A DNA stretch of 64,000 bases. It comes from Amia ocellicauda. Taxonomy: Eukaryota; Chordata; Actinopteri; Amiiformes; Amiidae. A model generated the notes under the pieces. That model was given only the letters and a program-made list of their open reading frames with translations, ran no database searches and had not been told where the DNA came from. Location of the stretch: positions 34,155,219-34,219,218 of the forward strand of contig NC_089855.1 in the NCBI RefSeq assembly GCF_036373705.1, written 5' to 3'. The position numbers were made by a program, and so were the translations under genes. This document shows positions 54,890-64,000 of this stretch, piece after piece (position 1 is the stretch's first letter; each line of letters begins with the position of its first letter).

Positions 54890-56854
54890 TAGTCCAAGCC
54901 TATACTGAATGTTAAAAGTTGCTTCTATTTTTATGCACTTATTACACTATTATTTTACAGTGTAGAAACTGATTAACGTTATTTTACAAAACTTCTGCAA
55001 CTAGAATAATGGTTTCATTTCAGAAAATGTAAAGTTTATAGTAAAAACGTGCATCATGTAGTTGCTCTCCTTTTGTATCTAAATGCATTACAATCTGCTG
55101 CCTGATAAATTGATAGGGAGGCTTTTTCCCTTGATTACAACTTTGTGAAAATTGATGGGGGAACAATGAGGTTTGACAGGTAATGCACTGACTTAACCCG
55201 TCCAGCCAGTTTGACCAATTTTATCTGTGCATATGATTGCGGACATTAACTTCACTTATGACAAAGTTTTCAACCATTGGAGGTTAAACTGGTATGTTAG
55301 CGATTAAGTCCCTGCTGCTTCATCCACTGTTGCTTGAACTTCATTCTCCTCACTTATGTTCCCAAACTACTTTGGATGTTTTTCAAAAATCTGAAAGTAA
55401 TAAGTTATTTTATTCATTCTGCACAGAAGTCTTTCATTTTCAAATGAGCACCTTTTGTAATGATGATGGACAATAGGTATATGCTGTTTTGTAGTACGCA
55501 GTAAAGACTAATAAACTACATTCCCAGAGTGCATTGCATGTAAACTAACATTTAAGTTGGGCTAGATTTTGTTTTCCTATAATGATTGACTGAACCAATT
55601 GTTGGCTCAAACTTTCAGCTGATTAGCATAGTTGATTTCAGGCATAGTGTTTCAGGCTTCCTTAAATAAAATCTCTTACCATTGTGTTTTAAATATTGCT
55701 TCAATTGGTGCACACGTGCTCCTAAATCATAATTTATAGATGCACCAGATACTTTTTTTTGTCACATAGGCGCTCTGTAGAGCCCTGTACATTATACTTT
55801 GATCCACCATTGTGATGTGATAACATTGTATTTTTACCCTGTGCCTTGATATCTTCAAAATAAACATGCGTTTGAACTATGTAGCAGTTGATGTCACTAA
55901 TTCTTGAGTGTATATAAATGAAAGGCATTTGGTTACATTAATACTAGTAAGCAGGTACAGTACATCTATTGTCAAGATTATAGTCCTAGAGTTTGAGACC
56001 AAATGTATTTGAAATGAAAGACTGTCGATCTATTTGTGCTTATAACTTTGCAATGGGTATAATACGCCTGTAGGCCTAATTTATATAAATTGGCCTAGAT
56101 CTAATATAATGGTTCTGCAAAGGCCTAATATAAATGTCTACATTACAGTGACATAAACCATACTCCTAAAACATTGACACAAGTTATAATGATCTTTACA
56201 GGTATATTAAACCGTTTACATGCAGAGAGATATGTGCGATAATACATAGAACTACAGTTAAAATGTACTTGGGCCGTTATCAAAAGTTTGGTTGCTCTGG
56301 TAATCGTGTGCTTTCTCAAAGCTGACTCTAACCTAGAAACAAAATCTGTATAGGAGTCCAAGCTCAAAGCTTTCATAATCCTTTGTTCTTCACAAGTCAG
56401 CAAAATCTGGTAATTCCTTTGCCTCCGAACATTTATTGCAGACTGCTTGAGGTTAATATGGATCATGTACGAGACCTGATCGATGCAGTTTTTCTACGTA
56501 GCATGTTTTGTGGTCCCTTTCAAGTGTTTCTGCATAATTACATAGTTTTTTATTTTATTTTACATTGTTCACTATCATTTTTTTTTTTTTTGCTACCAAA
56601 TAAATCATATTTGCAGTTGTATTCACTCCACAATGGCGGTGTGCAGATATTGCTGACATCAGTTTGAAGACGTTGGACAAAGTTAGGGTTTATTCCTCAT
56701 TCTGTCTGAAATACTAACTAGTTCAAATAATTAAATAACACAACAATTTAAATAATTTAATTTAATAGGTAGTACACAATTAGCCTGTACTGGATTGAGC
56801 GGTTATTGAAAATGTATGGATAGATGGAAAAATAACCTACAATTTGCAGCTATC
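54890..56854. other. Spacer, nothing recognised
   Basis: AT-rich DNA with short open frames only; no family match on either strand. Confidence 0.4.
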
Positions 56855-57180
56855 ATATGGTCCATCCATTTTTAACAAACGGTAAATCCAGTACAGGGTC
56901 ACAGTGAGCTGTAGCCTAACACTGCAGGCACAGGGCACAAGGCAGGTTACACGCTGGTGGATACGCCAATCCAAAACACACACACACACACACTACACTA
57001 CAGAGCAATTTATAGTAGCCAGCCTAAACAGCATGACTTTGGGCTGTGGGAGGAAACTGGTGCAGCCAGAGAAAACCCACACAGCCGCAGTGAGAACATA
57101 GAAACTCTGCATAAGCTGATTCCCCAGAATTGAACCTGGCTACCAGGATCTGTGAGGCAGCGCTGTGCCACTCGGTCACC
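56855..57180. repeat. Interspersed repeat of fish type
   Basis: Carries the widely repeated blocks GTACAGGGTCACAGTGAGC, CACACACACACAC and TTTGGGCTGTGGGAGGAAAC, ending TGTGCCACTCGGTCACCC. Known as a common interspersed repeat in fish genomes; class not determined here. Confidence 0.6.
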
Positions 57181-57306
57181 CATAATCAAATCCTATTTAA
57201 CATTACATGATGTGACAAGTGTTTCCAGGCCAGGGACCTGGAGCACCGAAAACCCGGGCAACCCTGACAATTTCTCAACCCTGCTAGCCCGGGTTTGGCA
57301 TAGGTA

Positions 57307-58893
57307 CAGTGAGGGGGGGAAGAAAGTATTTGATCCCCTGCTGATTTTGTATGTTTGCCCACTGACAAAGAAATGATCAGTCTATAATTTTAATGGTAGG
57401 TGTATTTTAACAGTGAGAGACAGAATAACAACAAAAAAATCCAGAAAAATGCATTTCAAAAAAGTTATACATTGATTTGTATGTTAATGAGGGAAATAAG
57501 TATTTGACCCCTTCGACTTAGTACTTGGTGGCAAAACCCTTGTTGGCAATCACAGAGGTCTTTCTTGTAATTGGCCACCAGGTTTGCACACATCTCAGGA
57601 GGGATTTTGTCCCACTCCTCTTTGCAGATCCTCTCCAAGTCATTAAGGTTTCGAGGCTGACGTATGGCAACTCGAACCTTCAGCTCCCTCCACAGATTTT
57701 CTATGGGATTAAGGTCTGGAGACTGGCTAGGTCACTCCAGGACCTTAATGTGCTCCTTCTTGAGCCACTCCTTTGTTGCCTTGGCTGTGTGTTTTGGGTC
57801 ATTGTCATGCTGGAATACCCATCCACGACCCATTTTCAATGCCCTGGCTGAGGGAAGGAGGTTCTCACCCAAGATTTGACGGTACATGGCCCCGTCCATC
57901 GTCCCTTTGATGCGGTGCAGTTGTCCTGTCCCCTTAGCAGAAAAACACCCCCAAAGCATAATGTTTCCACCTCCATGTTTGATGGTGGGGATGGTGTTCT
58001 TGGGGTCATAGGCAGCATTCCTCCTCCTCCAAACACGGCGAGTTGAGTTGATGCCAAAGAGCTCGATTTTGGTCTCATCTGACCACAACACTTTCACCCA
58101 GTTCTCCTCTGAATCATTCAGATGTTCATTGGCAAACTTCAGACGGGCCTGTACATATGCTTTCTTGAGCAGGGGGACCTTGCAGGCGCTGCAGGAATTC
58201 AGTCCTTCACGGCGTAGTGTTACCAATTGTTTTCTTGGTGACTATGGCCCCAGCTGCCTTGAGATCATTAACAAGATCCTCCCGTGTAGTTCTGGGCTGA
58301 TTCCTCACCGTTCTCATGATCATTGAAACTCCATGAGGTGAGATCTTGCATGGAGCCCCAGAGCGAGGGAGACTGACAGTTATTTTGTGTTTCTTCCATT
58401 TGCGAATAATCGCACCAACTGTTGTCACCTTCTCACCAAGCTGCTTGGCGATGGTCTTGTAGCCCATTCCAGCCTTAGGTCTACAATCTTGTCCCTGACA
58501 TCCTTGGACAGGTCTTTGGTCTTGGCCATGGTGGAGAGTTTGGAATCTGATTGATTGATTGCTTCTGTGGACAGGTGTCTTTTATACAGCTAACGAGCTG
58601 AGATTAGGGGCACTCCCTTTAAGAGCTCCTAATCTCAGCTCATTACCTGTATAAAAGACACCTGGGAGCCAGAAATCTTGCTGATTGATAGTTATACTTA
58701 TTTCCCTCATTAACATGCAAATCAATTTATAACTTTTTTGAAATGCATTTTTTTTTTTTTTTTTTTTTTTTGTTATTCTGTCTCTCACTGCTAAAATACA
58801 ACTACCATTAAAATTATAGACTGACCATTTCTTTGTCAGTGGGCAAATGTACAAAATCAGCAGGGGATCAAATACTTTCCCCCCCCCCCACTG
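57307..58893 (-). mobile_element. Tc1-like element, family F
   Basis: Ends CAGTGAGGGGGGGAAGAAAG and the complementary C-run end, with TA on both sides; 1587 bp. Inside the right end, AGGTGTCTTTTATACAG...GCTGAGATTAGG pairs with CCTAATCTCAGC...CTGTATAAAAGACACCT (58573-58662). A T-run lies at 58750-58771. Confidence 0.93.
57518..58529 (-). pseudogene. Family F Tc1 transposase, frameshifted
   Basis: Starts [18 protein letters not shown], then a small deletion. It continues [20 protein letters not shown], a second break near 58217, then a long open stretch with [40 protein letters not shown] and [19 protein letters not shown]. The Trp after KVLE is a TGA (about 57730). Ends KGFATKY. Confidence 0.9.
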
Positions 58894-58974
58894 TATATAT
58901 ATATATATATATAAATGTATTTATATATATATATATATATATATAAATTTATTTATTTGATATATATATATATA
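58894..58974. repeat. TA-rich microsatellite between two Tc1 elements
   Basis: (TA)n interrupted by AATGTATTTA and AATTTATTTATTTG; joins the end of family F to family A copy 5. Confidence 0.85.
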
Positions 58975-60196
58975 CACTCACCTAAAGGATTATTAGGAAC
59001 ACCATACTAATACTGTGTTTGACCCCCTTTCGCCTTCAGAACTGCCTTAATTCTACGTGGCATTGATTCAACAAGGTGCTGAAAGCATTCTTTAGAAATG
59101 TTGGCCCATATTGATAGGATAGCATCTTGCAGTTGATGGAGATTTGTGGGATGCACATCCAGGGCACGAAGCTCCATGTTCCACCACATCCCAAAGATGC
59201 TCTATTGGGTTGAGATCTGGTGACTGTGGGGGCCAGTTTAGTACAGTGAACTCATTGTCATGTTCAAGAAACCAATTTGAAATGATTCGACCTTTGTGAC
59301 ATGGTGCATTATCCTGCTGGAAGTAGCCATCAGAGGATGGGTACATGGTGGTCATAAAGGGATGGACATGGTCAGAAACAATGCTCAGGTAGGCTGTGGC
59401 ATTTAAACGATGCCCAATTGGCACTAAGGGGCCTAAAGTGTGCCAAGAAAACATCCCCCACACCATTACACCACCACCACCAGCCTGCACAGTGGTAACA
59501 AGGCATGATGGATCCATGTTCTCATTCTGTTTACGCCAAATTCTGACTCTACCATCTGAATGTCTCAACAGAAATGGAGACTCATCAGACCAGGCAACAT
59601 TTTTCCAGTCTTCAACTGTCCAATTTTGGTGAGCTTGTGCAAATTGTAGCCTCTTTTTCCTATTTGTAGTGGAGATGAGTGGTACCCGGTGGGGTCTTCT
59701 GCTGTTGTAGCCCATCCACCTCAAGGTTGTACGTGTTGTGGCTTCACAAATGCTTTGCTGCATACCTCGGTTGTAACGAGTGGTTATTTCAGTCAAAGTT
59801 GCTCTTCTATCAGCTTGAATCAGTCGGCCCATTCTCCTCTGACCTCTAGCATCAACAAGGCATTTTCGCCCACAGGACTGCCGCATACTGGATGTTTTTC
59901 CCTTTTCACACCATTCTTTGTAAACCCTAGAAATGGTTGTGCGTGAAAATCCCAGTAACTGAGCAGATTGTGAAATACTCAGACCGGCCCGTCTGGCACC
60001 AACAACCATGCCACGCTCAAAATTGCTTAAATCACCTTTCTTTCCCATTCAGACATTCAGTTTGGAGTTCAGGAGATTGTCTTGACCAGGACCACACCCC
60101 TAAATGCATTGAAAAAACTGCCATGTGATTGGTTGGTTAGATAATTGCATTAATGAGAAATTGAACAGGTGTTCCTAATAATCCTTTAGGTGAGTG
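58975..60196 (-). mobile_element. Tc1/mariner element, family A copy 5
   Basis: Both ends complete with TA on each side; 1222 bp. This is the best-preserved copy in the window. Confidence 0.95.
59007..60048 (-). pseudogene. Family A transposase, near-intact (copy 5)
   Basis: Open for about 290 native residues from [16 protein letters not shown], through the helix-turn-helix, [16 protein letters not shown] and [15 protein letters not shown]; all three catalytic acids are in one frame. A one-base insertion at about 59175 shifts the last part, giving a 318-residue product with a foreign tail. The normal C-terminus (to KGGQTQY) remains readable in the next frame. R-to-P in DESPFLL is a private change. 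D-to-E spacing 36. Confidence 0.93.
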
Positions 60197-61859
60197 TATA
60201 TTATTTATTTATTTGATATATATATTTTTTGTATTTTTTTTTTTAAATGCTGTACCATACATTCTTTAATGTGTTGTTTGTTTGTGCTCCAGGACCCCCT
60301 TGTAAATGAGGCCTCAGTCTCAATGGGTAAATCTCCTGGTAAAATAAATCAATAAATAAAATAATTAATCAAATAAGGGGAAAAACTAAGATTTCAGGAG
60401 TTCAGGTAACTAATACATTTGATGTGTCTAATAGTGTGTAACAGGTTGAGGCGTTTGCCTGCAAGGTGCCGGGGTGTGCTGAAAGCATTGTATAATTACA
60501 TTTGAGAGAGAGAGAGAGAAGTGCCATCGTTTATTTACTTAACTTTGTTTCCATATTGCTTATTTTCCCTATTTATATGCCTTTGAAATAACTTGTCATC
60601 AAGCCCGGGTGACCCTGGTGCTCCAAAAACCCAGGCCTGGAATTTTCTCCCAGTTTTTGAAACGCTAGACGTGATAACCCAGTGGTACACAGAACCACGT
60701 TTTGTTTATATGACGTGTCTATGATTGTCATCTGCTTTATAATGCCCTGCCAAGTTTTTGAGTAGTTCTGGGTCTAACGCACATGTTTTCATAGAAGCTG
60801 GATTTCATTCAGTGTGTCCTTGAGGCTTGTGTGGCTTTGATGTCATTGCTCAATGCTCCTAGAAAAACATACATTTTGGGCTCCTCAGGAGTTGTGAGAG
60901 GCAATTGCAGCATGATTCTCAATGACAAAACTAATTTTATTTTGTGAGTTGGGCTTGTATAAGATCTTCTGTTTCTTGTTCTTCTGCTCCTTCTCATGCG
61001 TCGTCGTCTTGATAAGCGGATACCCTTTATGCAAGGCAACTTATGTGGTTTAACAATGTCTAACATTATACAGATACTGCAAGAGTAATACCATCACTTC
61101 AATAATTGTATTTCAGTGAATAACATTAATGTGTAAGACAAGTTTGGAATGGGCTACAACTGTAATCTAAATGGATGTGCCTCTTTTTCTGATGATAGGC
61201 TAAAATACACCTTTGAGTCAAGGTACAATACCCCACATAACTTTTTGTACCCTGGAGACATTAAGTATTAAGTCAATGAGTTAATTTTATTAGACCAATT
61301 AGGTTGCTGCTTCAAAATCCAGGAGACATTGTGGCCTTGAGGAATAGAGCTTGACACTTCAGCTTTGAGTGAGGTGAGACAGATGTGCTGCAGCTCTGCA
61401 TCTATGCTGCACTGGAGCCTCAGGTTTGATTGATTGGCTCCTCTCTATAGATCTCGGCAGACAATGCATTTCAAAAAGAGCTGTCCACTTGGGTGGACAA
61501 GTGGACAAGTACAAGCATCCTACTTTGGCAGCATACTATTCAAGTGATTGGTATTGGTATTTGATGATGGCTTTTCCATTGCAAGTTTCTAGAACTCTCT
61601 TGTATTGAAAAGAGATACTTGCATATGATTTTCAAATAAAAACAGGATATTTCCAAACTGGTTGACAGAGGAAGATTTCAGTGTCTTGGCAGTAACCTCA
61701 AGTTTTGAATTACTGGGTATTTATTTGGCAATGGATGCTCTGTAATCTTATGTAACATGTTTCCATGACTTGCATTTGGTGCTTATTTTGCTGTGGCATT
61801 CTCACAATATTTGGCAACAGGCAACTTCTTCAGAGCATTTTTTTCTATATTCTCAGGGC
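60197..61859. other. Spacer, nothing recognised
   Basis: Short GA repeat at 60506-60520. 60603-60645 resembles the complement of 57225-57265. No gene seen. Confidence 0.4.
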
Positions 61860-62200
61860 TCTACACTTACTTTTTTCCTTAGGAGCACTGTGCCCCTAAA
61901 TTGGAAAAAAATAGGGTGACAGTCCACAATTTAAGGGCACACTCAAAAAAATTAGGGGCACTTTATCATAATCCCCATTCACTCTGAAATGCCGGAAAAT
62001 TGCCGGCAATGTTTGCCTTCTTTTTTCTTGTTGCCCCCCATTCACACTGGGTTTAAATGCTAGAAAATTGCCAGCAAGGATGCATTCACAGAGAAAACGG
62101 AGATTGCCGGAAAGAGCGCTGTGGCCATCGGAGCGAGACACTACAAAAGCCCGTGGATCCGGAGAGCAGACCCAGACTGACACTCTGAACATGTTTGTAC
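61860..62200. mobile_element. Possible hAT-type left end
   Basis: Begins CAGGGCTCTACACTTAC, resembling hAT termini, and contains two similar blocks around ATTGCCGGCAA / ATTGCCAGCAA. No right end or target duplication found. Confidence 0.35.
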
Positions 62201-63483
62201 AAGTGCGATCATTTCCCTGTTTAAAGATCCGTTAAAAGAAGAGCTGAAAATGCATTACTGCAGAAATCCCAGAATTTTCCTGCTAGCCTTCTTTCACAAT
62301 ACAAATTTAAGTTTTTCCATCTTTTCTGATAATTTTCAGATTCATTTTTATCTTCACGCTTCAAAATAAATTAATGCTTATATTTAAACATTTTGACATT
62401 TTTTCCATGAGGACAGAAATTCCTGTTTCTAAATGCACTATAAATATAGTCAAGAGCTTTGTCCAAGCCAACACGGGCACACAGGGATTAGGGTTAGGGT
62501 CACCTCCATGAAGATGGCACCCCATATGTTCAGAATATGAAAAAAAATATATGCATTCGTTTGGGCTGCATTTGCGTTGGTTTGTGCTGGTATGGTTCCC
62601 TAGTTATTAAAGATTATATTTTATGAGCTGTGATGTCACTCAGCTCCCCATCAATGTCCAAATCGCACCAAAATAGTATTTTGTTTGTGTCATATTTGTT
62701 TTCATCAGTGCAGTTATAGTTTTTTGATGTCATTGCTGATAATTAAAAAAAATGTATGTCACCTAGCACCCCATCAAACTCCAAGTGGCGTAATTCGTTT
62801 GTACTATGTTTGTGCTGGTTTTTTACATACATGGTTTTTGAGATATTAAACATTATATTTTAATCACTTAACAGTGGTCCTTTATGCTACAATTGTGTCG
62901 ATTTGTGCTGTAAAATGCATAGGCTATTTTGGCTGTATCCGGCTTCAAAAGCGTATTCTGCTTCAATATGATTTTGCTTGTAGGTTGCAGTGCAATTGCA
63001 CAACAGGGATCTTTGTTTGGCTGCCTACAGCAAAGCAGGATAGTCGGGTTTTGACTGCCGACAATACCAATCAAGCAGTGTTTTGCTTTAATAATAATGA
63101 AACGCTCATCAATGCATACACTTCTCCATGTCTCGTTTTTGTAGGTTAGGACTACTTAATTTTGTATAGGCTTAAGCCTAAACCCCTACTACGAAACCAC
63201 AAACAAACACTGGGAGCCATGACAACATGAATAAACTTTCAGTTCAGAAATTGTTACACGTTATCAACAGGTTCACCACTCCATTTTGGGTACAAGGAAG
63301 TAGGCTTTAACTCCATGCGAACCCTATACAATTGAAAAGATCTGGTGCAAAAAAAATACATCAGTTATCCAGGGCAACTTCTTACTAGATGGTTGATGAT
63401 ATTCACGCATTTTAAGTTATTTAAATCCCATTGCATTAAAAACCGTCTCCTTTCTTTAATAAAAAGTTGAGCCATGTACCCTA
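62201..63483. other. Unassigned DNA
   Basis: No gene or classified repeat recognised. Confidence 0.4.
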
Positions 63484-64000
63484 TAGAGCTATGATAATAA
63501 ATCGAGTTACTCGAGTCGTGGCAATTATTTTAATACTCGACTATCTTTTTGGTATTCGAGTAATCACCTTAGTATATGCATACGTGGTATATTAGCAGCT
63601 ACATTCACGCCAGGTGTGTTCTCAAATAATAATTCTGATCAGCTGTTCACTTGTCTGATCTAGGCAGGAATACTGAACAGCAGATCGCTATTACTGATTT
63701 GGTTGAGAGAGTGAAGTCGATGTATTAGTAAAATATGAAAAAAAAAAATGAAGATGGCAGTTTACACACATATACATCTGCTATCCTGTGACTATCCCTG
63801 TTCTCTCTGTTAGATAAATAAAACCTGTTTGCATCAATTGGAAGTCAGACGTATTTCTTCAATAATACCCACACGACCCTATTCGAAACATGATTTTGCT
63901 AATTTGTTGGTACTTCTATATTGTTATTTTACAAGCAGCAGCATTGTCGCAATATTGTTTAGAACGTCTATCATCCTGCTAGAACCTACAGGTTACACAA
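63484..64000. mobile_element. Possible hAT-type element running off the window
   Basis: Starts with a TAGAGCTATGATAATAAATC terminus and two ACTCGAGT/ATTCGAGTAAT blocks, typical of some hAT ends. The other end would lie outside the window. Confidence 0.35.

Noticed and set aside
1081..64000. CRISPR array or bacterial operon
   Set aside because: Repeats are microsatellites or transposon ends, with no regular spacer pattern; introns and vertebrate transposons exclude a prokaryotic source.

Overview
The window looks like a vertebrate nuclear genome, most likely a ray-finned fish. It holds intron-split host genes in a background of very dense Tc1/mariner, hAT, L2, CR1-like and DIRS elements. Every long open frame without introns is transposon-derived. 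The host content is a MORC3-like gene, a piece of DOP1B, and the first exon of a second MORC3-like gene, all on the + strand. In human, DOP1B and MORC3 are neighbours in this order and orientation (established knowledge). The layout MORC3-like / DOP1B fragment / MORC3 exon 1 is therefore best read as the remains of a tandem duplication of a DOP1B-MORC3 block (inference).

Region by region: 1-2525 has no recognised gene. From 2526 to about 22810 lies MORC3-like copy 1. Its GHKL ATPase exons are intact and it ends in a coiled-coil exon, but no CW zinc-finger exon is visible and the 3' end carries stops. Its introns are packed with Tc1 elements (6632-7837, 9089-13970, 14999-16592), a solo LTR (6119-6612) and a perfect palindrome split by a transposon (12647-14067). 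From 23566 to 29718 are an L2 LINE, MITEs, palindromes and a Tc1 copy (26764-27972). From 30013 to about 33508 are four DOP1B exons with an in-frame stop and a damaged splice donor, cut off by a DIRS element (to about 35400). From 35404 to 39821 are three Tc1 elements and a LINE fragment. At 40787-40825 is exon 1 of MORC3 copy 2, and no further exon of it was found in the remaining 23 kb.

From 43466 to 54887 one Tc1 element has been opened by successive insertions: an hAT element with an 8-bp target duplication that itself carries three more elements, a TTAA-bounded piggyBac-like repeat, and a CR1-like LINE. From 56855 to 60196 are a fish-type interspersed repeat and two more Tc1 elements. 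The rest, to 64000, holds only probable hAT ends and unassigned DNA.

The most interesting points are: the duplicated DOP1B-MORC3 block with a MORC3-like gene that has lost its chromatin-reader domain; a chance open frame joining a DOP1B exon to a DIRS recombinase; the nested transposon stack; and a Tc1 family with 36-residue D-E spacing in which copies share the same inactivating mutations, so that dead copies appear to have been mobilised. I found no prokaryotic gene, CRISPR array, tRNA or rRNA.
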